Source of the DNA: Priapulus caudatus
Taxonomy: Eukaryota; Priapulida; Priapulimorpha; Priapulimorphida; Priapulidae
Assembly (NCBI RefSeq): GCF_000485595.1
Contig: NW_014577857.1
Coordinates: 109,963-146,472 of the forward strand
Reading direction: 5' to 3'
DNA: 36,510 nucleotides
Shown here piece by piece: positions 22,087-30,949 of the stretch. How positions within the stretch are numbered: position 1 is the first letter of the stretch; each line of letters opens with the position of its first letter. A model generated the notes under the pieces. The model did not search any database and was not told the DNA's origin. It saw only the letters and a list, made by a program, of their open reading frames with translations. Made by a program: the position numbers and the translations under genes.

Positions 22087-22221
22087 ATGCCGAAGAAAAG
22101 AAAACCAGGTGTGACGTCACGGTCACCACTTCGAGGCTACTATTGTGTTTGGGCAAACACGTCCGGCCGTTTTGCCGCCAGAATGCCTAGTTTTCTCAAC
22201 TCTTTCTTTGTTGGCTGTTAA
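22087..22221 (+). CDS. Small ORF with basic N-terminus, possible exon or transposase start
   Basis: A 44-codon frame beginning MPKKRKP, a basic cluster like a nuclear localisation signal, and ending at TAA (22219-22221). Unlike most open frames here, its composition is mixed (it includes W, Y, C and R). It lies about 77 bp below a TATA box and about 350 bp inside a pogo-like end. A CAGGTGTGA sequence at 22106-22114 could be a weak splice donor, so the frame could also be a truncated first exon. I do not recognise the protein, and chance is a real possibility at this length. Confidence 0.25.
   Translation: MPKKRKPGVTSRSPLRGYYCVWANTSGRFAARMPSFLNSFFVGC
22112..22119. promoter_or_regulatory. TGACGTCA palindrome (CRE-like)
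   Basis: A perfect match to the full CREB/ATF palindrome, inside the small ORF. A second copy is at 32138-32145. Single 8-mers are weak evidence. Confidence 0.3.
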
Positions 22222-22659
22222 GCAACGCGCCACGTGAAATGGCAGGAGCAAACTAGAGTTTATTTTGTGTCATAACGGTTAGAGTGTGAGTTATGCATGA
22301 CACGCGAAGTATTTGCTAGTCTAGTGCTGGAAAATTTGGTTTGGCATGCGCATTGTGAGCCTTTATAGCTGGTGGTGCCGAAGTATGGGCGGCGTAGTAC
22401 CAAACTCCACGACAGATAGGCGCTACTCGCTGTTGGCCTCAATTTGGGGGCGTCTGCATGCAGTCTTGCGGTAGCTACCCGCAGGCACCTTTGGCACAGT
22501 CAGTAAAAACTGAAAATAATATATGAACGCACATTCAACAAATCATACATAGCTTCCACTGTTGTGCGTCACCTGTATATCAACTTTCCTTCATAAAAAA
22601 CTATCGTAAAAACTAACGCCGAACGCTCCGCACTCGGCGCTGTCGCCAAGTGATAAATT

Positions 22660-22700
22660 ATCAGGGGTTAATAATCGGTTGTCATTATTAACTTCCTGTA
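22660..22700. mobile_element. Mini-palindrome, ATCAGG family
   Basis: ATCAGGGGTTAATAA faces TTATTAACTTCCTGTA around a loop of about 10 bases. It lies at the centre of the 562-bp foldback. Confidence 0.65.
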
Positions 22701-22738
22701 TTATATATATATATAAATTTTATATTATATATATGATT

Positions 22739-22834
22739 ATCAGGAGTAAGAATAATATATAGATGTTATTGCGTGTATAGATAAGGTAATACTAGGCGTG
22801 TTAATAGAAACCTATTATTATCTTACTGCCTGAT
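22739..22834. mobile_element. Small palindromic element, ATCAGG family
   Basis: The left end ATCAGGAGTAAGAATAAT is mirrored by ATTATCTTACTGCCTGAT on the right, in 96 bp. It is flanked by ATT and AAT in TA-rich sequence, so the inverted repeat may extend three bases further on each side. Confidence 0.65.
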
Positions 22835-23103
22835 AATTATCATTGGCGACACAAGCACACTCGCAGCGGCGAGTGGCGGCGAGCGTTCGGCGCTTAGTTT
22901 ATTACATAGGCTTTTATGAAGAAAGTTGATTATAGCAGTGACGCAACAGTGGTCAACTGTAATTGACGAGGTACGCGTAGTAGAGCATATTTGTGAATGT
23001 GCGTTCATATTATTTTCAGTTTTTACTGACTCTGTCCCAAGTGCCCGTGGTAGTACCAGTACGTAACAAGGCGGAAGTAGGCGGTGAATACGTAACAAGG
23101 TGC

Positions 23104-23178
23104 GCGAGGATTGCTTTTAAAAGACACGTGTCGTTCAAGCGATGCACCCGTTTATCCGGGGCCCGACAAAGCGGGAAC
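23104..23178 (+). repeat. Dispersed repeat, copy 1 (also at 36370-36436)
   Basis: Shared blocks are GCGCGAGG/CTCGCGCG, TTTTAAAAGACA versus TTCCAAAAGACA, and CGATGCACCCGTTTATCCGG followed by CCCGACAAAGCGGGAACC. The ACCCGTTTAT and CCCGAYAAAGCGGGA words also resemble the pogo-like end at 21730. Probably ends of related DNA transposons, in the same orientation. Confidence 0.6.
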
Positions 23179-24720
23179 CTTAGTACTTACTCTAGATGCT
23201 AGCACAGGCTGTACAGGCGTAATACAGGACTAACACAGCAATCATTGACTAGTAATTACTACACATCGTACTACGACGGCAAAATACAGGAAAAACAGAA
23301 ATACAGCGCGGGTTGACGCTTTTTCACCTAAATTCTGGGAGTGAAACAAACGTCTAGCTTTTTCCACCTCGGTCGTACTAGCCACGTCAATCTCACCACC
23401 CAATTAACAAGCGAAAAACACCCGAAATATCATCGCATCCGTCTATTGTTTTTACACTCATACTACTATCGTCTTTTTGTGTGAGATCTACGTCTTCGCG
23501 TGTATATGAGGATCCCAGGCTCGGCATCCTGGCAGCGTAGCGACGTAGTTGGCACCTATCATGTCGGTGTTAAGTGGTGTACATGCGGGGTCGCGTAGCG
23601 GCAGGCCTGCGCCGCCATGTTGAAAAACGAACGCAAATTGAGCGTTTGTTTGACGCTCTATTATTCCTCTTTTCTCTTCAACGTTTGCTGGAATGTTCTT
23701 TATAAGCGGTGGGGCGGATACCTGCAGGCAGTAAGTGAGGGTTTCCGCCGTAGATTCTCGGCCGATTGTTACCGCTACCACTCACTCCTATTTTACTCCA
23801 TAATTTCCTTCCTCAAAGCTACGTAATTGAATAGCAAGTGCTCGATAATTGTCCGCTAATTTACTAGGACGAGTTGCTAGGACGGTTAGGAAACCTAACC
23901 CCCCGAGGTAGCGTAAATTTCGTTGTTTCGTAAAGGAAGGAATGTGCTTACGATCTTTATGGCGGGATCGCATCTTAGCGGGACGTCCCGCCATCATCAA
24001 GTAAATCGCAGCCGAACAATCACGTGACCCGCAAATTTAGTTTCGTGACGAATCGAAGTTCGTAAACCTTTGCGAGGTAGCGAGCTAATGCTTCGTTTTT
24101 ACTGCGAGGAAGCGCCGCCATTTTTTTATTGCTTGCCGGGGCCGGGGACTATGTCACGGCCCGGGAACGATGGGGGGAAGTTTACGTGAAGGCATAACTC
24201 TTAGAACACTTTGTAGCTCTCTGCCAGTGCTGCCACCTTCGCTCTTCCTGTAGCGGGATTTCTGTAGAGCTGCGTACTGGTAGTGCTACGTACACCACAG
24301 TCCCTTGGATAGTTCCCATCAAAATCTTAATGTTTCTCAAAATAATGGTAAATAATCAAGAAATGTATTTACTACCGATGCCTTAATGTTTCTCTACTCT
24401 CGTTCGCCTATTGTTTCTGATAATTTCATGTAAATGCCGTTCAAATGCTCCTCTGCAACACAACAAACAACAAGAATATAGTTTTGTTGTTCTCTATACT
24501 TTATGTTCTTGTTGTTTCTGCCTACATACAGTATCGCCCAGCAGCCACTGACATGTAACGGTACCTGCGTTTATAATTAGTGAGTGTTAATTACAGCAGT
24601 GATTGCAATGACGGACGATGATGGAGACAGACAGGTAGGAATATCTCGTTTACGACATCGCGGCGGCAGCGGCAACGGCAACCGCAAACCTCTATATGGC
24701 CGTGAACTGGCCGTGGTGAT
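23179..24720. other. Unique CpG-containing sequence, no gene seen
   Basis: About 1.5 kb of non-repetitive DNA. Notable small motifs are a perfect CAACATGGCGGC on the minus strand at 23611-23622; a 9-bp inverted repeat ATGGCGGGA/TCCCGCCAT (23959-23994); and a 12-bp inverted repeat AAACAACAAGAA/TTCTTGTTGTTT (24465-24517). Open frames of 60-100 codons are present but none has a recognisable domain. Confidence 0.5.
24465..24517. repeat. Perfect 12-bp inverted repeat (hairpin)
   Basis: AAACAACAAGAA at 24465-24476 faces TTCTTGTTGTTT at 24506-24517 with a 29-base loop. The loop itself contains GTTTTGTTGTTC, partly complementary to the left arm, so alternative pairings exist. Confidence 0.65.
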
Positions 24721-24729
24721 GAAATCTTG

Positions 24730-24884
24730 TATATATATTATATATATATATAATATATATATATATATATTATATATTTATATATATATATATCAGGCGT
24801 GAATCCAAAATATTTGTGAAGTATATTATATAACATAATATATATAATCAATTCATATTAATTTATATATATATATATATATTA
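24730..24884. repeat. TA-rich microsatellite
   Basis: TATATATA with ATTATA interruptions over about 150 bp. It contains an isolated ATCAGGCGTGAATCC half-site at about 24793, which resembles one end of the ATCAGG palindrome family. It directly precedes three complete palindromes. Confidence 0.85.
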
Positions 24885-24886
24885 TA

Positions 24887-24938
24887 ATCAAGAGCTAATA
24901 AACAATATTATTAACAAGGTATTTATTAAGCTCTTGAT
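24887..24938. mobile_element. 52-bp palindromic element (ATCAAG variant), first of three
   Basis: ATCAAGAGCTAATAAA faces TTTATTAAGCTCTTGAT. It is flanked by ATA on both sides, the right ATA being shared with the next palindrome. Confidence 0.75.
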
Positions 24939-24941
24939 ATA

Positions 24942-24976
24942 ATCAAGAGCATATAAAGAATATATATGCTCTTGAT
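24942..24976. mobile_element. 35-bp palindromic element (ATCAAG variant), second of three
   Basis: ATCAAGAGCATATA faces TATATGCTCTTGAT with a short loop. The terminal nine bases are identical to the preceding palindrome, while the inner arms differ. Confidence 0.75.
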
Positions 24977-24979
24977 ATA

Positions 24980-25029
24980 ATCAGGAGTAGATAATATTGG
25001 AAATTCCTATTATCTACTCCAGTCCTGAT
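24980..25029. mobile_element. 50-bp palindromic element (ATCAGG), third of three
   Basis: ATCAGGAGTAGATAAT faces ATTATCTACTCCAGTCCTGAT. The right arm contains a small extra insertion (CCAGTCC versus CC). It is separated from the second palindrome by exactly ATA and followed by ATAATATATA. Confidence 0.75.
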
Positions 25030-25032
25030 ATA

Positions 25033-25884
25033 ATATATATAATTTTGTCGAAGTCAGACGGGTCGACCGTGCCACCACCCCACCCCCACCATCGAATCAC
25101 CGAGATAACATAGACACGTCCACAAATCACACATAGCTGCGCACAAATTACAGCTGAATATTGATATCGTCTGATCAGACTTAGCCGAGAGGGAGCCGCT
25201 AGTCCTGGTAATATATAGCTGTACGAACACTACGAACGAGCAGCACGTACTGTTATCCTTATGAATTATTGAGTTTTCCACCATGGCTAAATGCTACAGG
25301 CGATGTAAGCTTTTATCGTGACTATAGTATCTATGATTTACGGCATTGTAGTCCGTGAATTTATAGGCATAAGAGCTTTAGTACTGCGCGCATGTGATCA
25401 TATTTGCATTGAACAAAATCAATAGATTATTATAATTATTACAAACATTATCATCGATGCGCTTTTACATGACTCGCTGCATTTCCCTCTCTACCCTGCC
25501 TCTACCCGCGCTGCTCCTCGCTCCGCCACGCCGCACGGGAGGCTGGCCACGACACTCTGGGTAGGACACTATGGGTTGAGGGTTGAGATACGAGCGGCAT
25601 CTGCGTGCGAGCAGGAATGCCTCTATAGGGGCTGCTGCAGTGTCTACAGTAGACCGACCATCAGATCAACTGTCAACAGCTTGTCCTGTGAGGCATGGGA
25701 GACATTGTGCCGGTGCGGAGACGCCGCCGTGGGCGTGAGGGCAGGGTGACGTTCTACAGGCACTGTGTGTGCCTCGCTAGCTTTTGAAGGTTTTGGCCAA
25801 AACCTTAGCGATTCTCTGCAGCGCGCGGACATTCAATACCAGGAGTTCAAATGCTGAGGAATGGCGAAAGACCAACATGCATCG
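25033..25884. other. Unique sequence with a 20-bp perfect palindrome
   Basis: About 850 bp without a supportable gene. A CCACCCCACCCCCACC C-rich patch lies near 25072. A perfect palindrome lies at 25787-25806, just upstream of the next GT array. Confidence 0.5.
25787..25806. repeat. Perfect 20-bp palindrome
   Basis: AAGGTTTTGGCCAAAACCTT is identical to its reverse complement and has no loop. The function is unknown. Confidence 0.8.
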
Positions 25885-25988
25885 TGCTGTTGCGTGCGTG
25901 CGGCGAGTAGCGTGTGTGGGTGCGTATGCTGAGCGCGTTGTGCGAGTGTGGGAGTGTGTGCGCTGCGCGTGTACGAGTATGCGTGCGC

Positions 25989-26023
<35 letters not shown>

Positions 26024-26040
26024 CGTGCGTGCGCGCGCGC

Positions 26041-26085
<45 letters not shown>

Positions 26086-26135
26086 AGTGTGCGTGGGCGA
26101 GTGTACGTACGTGAGTGTGTGTGCGTGCGTGTGAT
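25885..26135. repeat. GT/GC microsatellite
   Basis: GTGCGT units, then an uninterrupted GT run, GCGCGCGCGC at about 26031-26042, another GT run and degenerate GTGAGT units. Open frames on both strands are low complexity. The alternating purine-pyrimidine tract favours Z-DNA. Confidence 0.93.
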
Positions 26136-26334
26136 AGTGTAGAGGAGGCAGCTAGACCGATGTGTCCCGTAATATTTGGAATCGTATTCATATTTCATTT
26201 TAGGTATATGAACTGCTACACTGAAACGATGTATATCCTTCTATCAATCCAGACCGTATAGTGCCTGCGCTAAGACTAGCCATATCATTCTCTCACTCCA
26301 TACATATATATATCTATCTACTCCATTCATTCAC

Positions 26335-26601
26335 ATTCCGTACAAGGCCGTACGCAGGAAATTTTCTGTAGGGGGGCAAAGGTACTCCCCATGCCCCCTG
26401 TGCCCTAAAGTTTCGCAATTTCACATTTCGTTATTTAAAGTGTAATATTTCTTTGATGATTTAAGATAAACTTTTGTCACATTTCTATTTTATTTCTAAA
26501 AGTTTACAGTATTTGTCCCATTAAAAGGCATACTCTGAAAATCTCTAGGGGGGGGCAACTCCCCCTGCTGCCCCTCTGCTGCGTCCGGCCCTGATTCCGT
26601 A
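26335..26601. repeat. 8-bp target-site duplication around a MITE
   Basis: ATTCCGTA occurs exactly at 26335-26342 and at 26594-26601, directly abutting the element between them. An 8-bp duplication is the signature of hAT-superfamily insertion. Confidence 0.85.
26343..26593. mobile_element. Non-autonomous hAT element (MITE), 251 bp
   Basis: The left terminus CAAGGCCGTACGCAG is matched by the reverse complement of the right terminus (CAGGGCCGGACGCAG), 13 of 15 identical. Both subterminal regions carry GGGGGGCAA and GGTACTCCCC or CTCCCCCTGC blocks, making the ends G/C-rich around an A/T-rich core. There is no coding frame. CAGGGCCG-type termini and an exact 8-bp target duplication are classic for hAT non-autonomous elements, which rely on a transposase encoded elsewhere. 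The left terminus has one G-to-A change from the usual form. Confidence 0.88.
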
Positions 26602-27590
26602 CCATTCAATCATTCCATACTCTCCATCAATGAGCGACAACACCAGCCATGACCGCTTACCTCACTAATCCTAACTTTCACTGCCACACTCCATCCACCC
26701 ATCATAACCTCTGCTTCGGGTCTTTGACCAAGCTTTAATTTACATAACAGAGGGGTCGGCAATATGTTGTTTACATCTCAAGAACAGTAAACAACGGTTT
26801 CCGTCCATCGTAAATAGGAGCACGTGCGCTTAAGTGTGCATAATTAGAAGCAGGCAAGTGCCAGGCCTTACGGGCAAGTAAGACCGAATCCTGTATACAG
26901 TCAGCTTGATCTTTCAGCCCCATCTCTAAACTTATATTGATTGGTGTTTACATACATTCCTGCGGAATCCTAATCCTTAAACTAAAACCATTCAGCCCGA
27001 TTTCAGCAACACTTCGTCAAGAGGCAGCCCGCTTGCTTCTTTGTTCGAGTTCTTATCAACCAACGATATTATCGAGGGGTCATGAAAAACTATATAGCGA
27101 GTGTAAGCCACATGCCGGGCGTGCTGCATTGCTACAGACTCTGCCATCTCATCTCTCATCATCTGGTCATATGATCTATGTTCCTCAGCAACGCGATCAC
27201 CTCACATTTCGCTGTACGATCATGACAAGTACATGTATATACATACATGTATTATCCCGTGGCGTGATACTAGCTGTGCCGCTATCCTGCATTCGACGCA
27301 GCAATTAACTCGATTTCTATCCAATTCCCGCTACAGAAAAGTTCACCATTCATCACTAGTTCTGTCCGCCGGACGGAGACATACAAAGAACCTTTTTTTG
27401 CAACAAGATTTTACGAAAACCGCTGTCGCAAATCAATAAGGCAACGGCGAGATTACAAAAAACCGACATACACGCGCATGCGCTGTTTGGCCGGCGGCCG
27501 GCGTCTTTATAATTTTGTTGATGTATTTTTTTTTCAGTTTCCGGTGTGCGGGGTATTTCGCAGTTGTAACTGCCGGTTTTCGTATCGATG
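26602..27590. other. Unique sequence, no gene seen
   Basis: About 1 kb of mixed composition. The open frame at 26937-27308 (123 codons) has no domain I recognise and no clear initiation context. A TACATGTATATACATACATG near-palindrome is at about 27232-27251. Confidence 0.5.
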
Positions 27591-27626
27591 TCTTTGTCAT
27601 CGTCATCATCATCATTATCATCATCG

Positions 27627-27661
<35 letters not shown>

Positions 27662-27719
27662 GTCGTCGTCGTCATCATCATCATCATCATCATCGTCATC
27701 ATCATCATCGTCATCGTCG

Positions 27720-27766
<47 letters not shown>

Positions 27767-27780
27767 GTCATCATCATCGC
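27591..27780. repeat. ATC/GTC trinucleotide microsatellite
   Basis: About 190 bp of CAT triplets with interspersed CGT. It reads as poly-H, poly-I or poly-S in the three forward frames and poly-M in reverse. All are open and none is a gene. Confidence 0.95.
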
Positions 27781-27939
27781 TAGTGCGCGGTCTATCCCTT
27801 ACAGACCGTGGTTACGTCACGCCACGAACTGCGAATCAAACCCCGAGTTTGAGATCAAACTTTATTCTAACGTAGAACTTTTGTTGTTGTTGTGACGTTT
27901 GATTTGTCAGCTTGAATGACTGCTGCTGCTATGCTGCTG

Positions 27940-28245
27940 CGGAGGAAGAAGAGGAGGAGGAGGAGGAGAGGAGGAGGAGAGGAGGAGGAGGAGAAGGGCG
28001 AAGAGGCGGAGATGGGAGGAGGGGAGGAGGAGGAGGATGGGAAGAGGGGAGGAGGAGAGTGACAGGAAGATGGAGGAGGGGAGGAGGAGAGAGGAGGAGG
28101 GGGAGGAGGAGATGGGAGGAGAAGGAGGAGGAGGAGGAATGGGAAGGAGGAGAGGAGGAGGCGAGGAGGATGAGGAGGGGAGGAGGAGGGGAGGAGGGGA
28201 GGAGGGAGGGAGAGAGGGAGGAGAGTAGGAGAGGGGGAAGAAAAG
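27940..28245. repeat. GGA-rich purine tract
   Basis: About 300 bp of GGAGGA and GGGGAGGAGG units. Open frames of up to 147 codons are E/R/G-only. It faces a complementary CCT tract at 28470-28830. Confidence 0.92.
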
Positions 28246-28272
28246 AGGCAAGCATAATGGTCGGGAGCGGCT

Positions 28273-28286
28273 CACGTGGCCACGTG
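28273..28286. promoter_or_regulatory. Double E-box palindrome
   Basis: CACGTGGCCACGTG is two perfect CACGTG E-boxes separated by GC, forming a 14-bp palindrome. bHLH and bHLH-PAS/MYC-type factors bind CACGTG. No adjacent gene is recognisable, so a regulatory role is only a possibility. Confidence 0.35.
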
Positions 28287-28469
28287 GAAAGAATGGCGCA
28301 AGACTTCACACGTCGAGCCAGGGGCACAGCGAGCGACAGGGAGATATGCACCTAGTCGTTTAGCGTGTTCCAACACGCACGCAGGGAACAGCCGAGAGTC
28401 GATGCGGTGACGAGCATCACGCGGCCATCTCCCTGTAATACGATGCCTTCGCCGTCACCTGCTGCCTCC

Positions 28470-28830
28470 TCTCCTTTCCTCCTCCTCCTCCTACCCTCCT
28501 CCATCCTCGATTCCTTCTATCTTTGCCTCCTGCCTACCTCCTCTTTTCTCCTCTCCTCCCCCTCCCTCGCCCTACCTTCTCCCTCCTGCGCCTCACTCTA
28601 GGCCTCTCCTCTTCCTCCTCCTTTTCCTGCCTCCTCTCATCCTCCCTCCTCCTCCTTCTCTCGTCTCCCCTCCTCCTCCTCCTCCTGCTCTTCCTGCTCC
28701 TCTCCTGCTTCTTCTCTGCTCTTTTCTTCCTCCTGCTGCTCTTGCCTCCTCCTCCTCCTCGCTCCTCTCCTCCTCCTCCTCCTCCTCCTCCTACCTCCTC
28801 CCTCCTCCTCCTCCGCCGTCTCCGCTTTTC
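28470..28830. repeat. CCT-rich pyrimidine tract
   Basis: CTCCTCCTC units with CTGCTC and TTCCTC variants over about 360 bp, complementary in type to the GGA tract about 225 bp upstream. Open frames are L/S/P only. Confidence 0.92.
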
Positions 28831-28864
28831 TCTTCATCCCTGAAGCTACACTGCTACTGGCTGA

Positions 28865-28886
28865 CTACTACTACTACTACTACTAC
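28865..28886. repeat. CTA trinucleotide run
   Basis: About seven perfect CTA triplets. Confidence 0.9.
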
Positions 28887-29445
28887 GTCCGCCGCCAGAA
28901 TTCCACACTGCTATGTTAATCCTGCCCACGATGGTAGAGCTCGGCTGCTAGTGACAAACACATCGGGCGACTATATCTCATGACCCGCACATGTTGTTGA
29001 ATAAGCCGCACGCAGCACCGGAAGTGAGCGGCTGTATCTGCTCCCGACGAATAATGGCGGGCACATTACAATGGCGCGCCACGCTTACCGCAAATCCCGC
29101 CTCGGCCACATAGGCAGTGGACAACGTTTCAATATTAAAAAATGAATCTCTCTATTAATATCAGGGTTCTCCCCTACGTATGCGCAAACCGGACGCGCCG
29201 CCCACGTTTGGGAAACTTACCACCCTGTTTCATCAATCGTGCGCCCCGTTTAAAATTACCTCCGCCCCGATGAAATCCACACAATAAAGTTTGACAGGCG
29301 CGGGAATCGATCGTCAAGAAGTGCCAATTCGACAAGAAACACGGACGGCGTGTTTTTTTTTTACCGTACCACGCATGGAAGCTGACAGACACACGACACA
29401 AGTACAAACAGTCAACTGTCCAAACGCCAACACTTAAAAGCTGAA

Positions 29446-29688
29446 GGTCTATGTCCCCCAGGGTACTGCCGAATGTACCCTGGTACTATCATATGCCCGG
29501 ACCGTACCTCGACCATACATCCACTAACGAGGTCTAAGGGAGTCGTGCCTACGCCTACTCCCTAAACCCTGAACCCATATGCACCTATCCCTAAACCCTA
29601 AACCCAACCCTAAACCCTAAGGCATATCAAAAATTCAAATAGTTACCAAAGGTCCGTATCCGGTAAGTAACCCTAGAGGACATAGACC
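29446..29688. mobile_element. TIR element with internal telomere-like repeats (copy A)
   Basis: A 243-bp segment with long, slightly imperfect inverted repeats of about 45 bp. The left end starts GGTCTATGTCCCCCAGGGTA and its inner part ends CCTGGTACTAT. The right end is the inverted counterpart, starting ATAGTTACC and ending GGACATAGACC. The centre (about 29568-29622) holds CCCTAAA and CCCTAA units. It has no coding capacity and is present in both duplicon 2 copies, so it predates the duplication. Confidence 0.8.
29568..29622. repeat. CCCTAA(A)-type telomere-like repeats inside a TIR element
   Basis: Units alternate between CCCTAAA and CCCTAA, with variants such as CCTATC. The duplicated copy (about 31788-31845) is closer to pure CCCTAA, so the extra A is probably divergence or error rather than a different telomere type. 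Confidence 0.75.
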
Positions 29689-30121
29689 AGCATAAGCAAC
29701 ACTAACTGTAACACCGACACGGCTATCTTATATATACAAAAACCCCGCACCAAATTGCCGTCTATGGTGTGGGGCGAATTTTACGCATTGAATCAGTGGT
29801 AACGGTAAAAAAAAACACAGCCCGCCGGATCCCCCGACTAGTTTCCCCTCCCCTCCTCTTTCCAAGAGGGGGGATTCCAAACCTACTATATACTAATATA
29901 ACTTCGATATAAAATGTTCGTTTCATGATTTTATATACATACAGTTACTGTATCAAATATGTGCTATTTTGATACAAACCAGGGGAATTCCGAAATGCCT
30001 GGAATCACCCCTGGCTACGCCCCTGATTATTGAAACGTTCCAAGTGCCTGTGCCCGGCCCACCCTCACCACAACATCATCATCAAAACCAGTGTGTGTAT
30101 TATCTAGTGAGTCTATAACAG

Positions 30122-30166
30122 CAGGAGTGAATAAACAACAAAAGCATGTTTTTATTCACTCCCGAT
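30122..30166. mobile_element. Small palindrome, ATCAGG-like family (duplicon 2A)
   Basis: CAGGAGTGAATAAA faces TTTTATTCACTCCCGAT around a loop of about 15 bases. The terminal CAGGAGT matches the other family members. The duplicated copy is at 33239-33286. Confidence 0.6.
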
Positions 30167-30413
30167 AATCTTCTTCCCAGCGCGCAATCTGAGCTTCATT
30201 TCAGTTTCAACGATCAGTGAGTTCAACGAGACTAAACATCTGACACGGGAACCTCTAGACTCTTCCATTGTGAACACGGACACCAACAGGAACACCCCCC
30301 CCCGCCCCCCCCCAGCCGCGCCAACCCCGATCACATAATGTGATCTCCATTCATAAAATTCGAAAAAACTAATTAGAAGAAACGACACTTAAATTAATTA
30401 ATACATCCAACAG

Positions 30414-30665
30414 CGATGATGATGAAACGTATGACGATGAGATGACATGATGTGATGACAATGACGATAACGATTGATGATGACAATGCACGATTGGCGA
30501 TGGAGTGGTGATGATCGATGACGATGAGTGGGGATTGACAATGACGATAACGATGATGCATGACGATTGACGATGACAAGGACGACGATGATTGACGACG
30601 GATTTGATGACGATGACGATGACGACGAGGATGACGCATGACAATGTGACGAATGACGATGACAG
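30414..30665. repeat. GAT/GAC trinucleotide-like tract
   Basis: Degenerate GATGAC, GACGAT and TGATGA units. The equivalent in copy B is about 34000-34120 and is shorter. Antisense open frames here are S/H/I low complexity. Confidence 0.8.
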
Positions 30666-30949
30666 GGACAGAGCGAGAGCCCTGCTTACACATGTCTGCT
30701 CTGATTAGAGGTCGACTTCGCTGGCCGCTCGTGGGCTGGTTTCTCCCGTGACAGATGCCGTCATGCTCGACGAAGCTGACGCATCCACCACGGGAAAGGA
30801 CCTCACGTACACACGACCTAGTGTCATTAATTTTAGTTCCCCTCCCTTCCCTCCCTCCGCCATCAGCATTCAGAGAGAGAGAGAGAAAGGCGGAGAGAGA
30901 GAGAGCAGAGAGAGAGAGAGAGAGAGGCCCCAGAAAAATTGCATNCAGC

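Larger units (their letters stand above)
22484..23045. mobile_element. 562-bp foldback element with long inverted arms
   Basis: The left arm (22484 to about 22658) and right arm (about 22841 to 23045) are inverted copies. Shared blocks are the GGCAC terminus, CAGTCAGTAAAAACTG, TGAACGCACATTCA, CAACTTTC..TTCATAAAA and CGCCGAACGCTC. The centre holds two smaller palindromes of the ATCAGG family in TA-rich DNA. Flanks read GGTAGCTACC (22470-22479) and GGTAGTACC (23049-23057), a likely 9-10 bp target duplication with one indel and a few bases of uncertain boundary. There is no coding capacity. Confidence 0.8.

Noticed and set aside
24887-25029. CRISPR array
   Set aside because: The three repeated units are palindromes of different length joined by three-base spacers, with no unique spacers of uniform size, in a eukaryotic context.
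27433-27895. Poly-M, poly-H, poly-I and poly-S open frames
   Set aside because: All arise from one ATC/GTC triplet array that is open in all forward frames.
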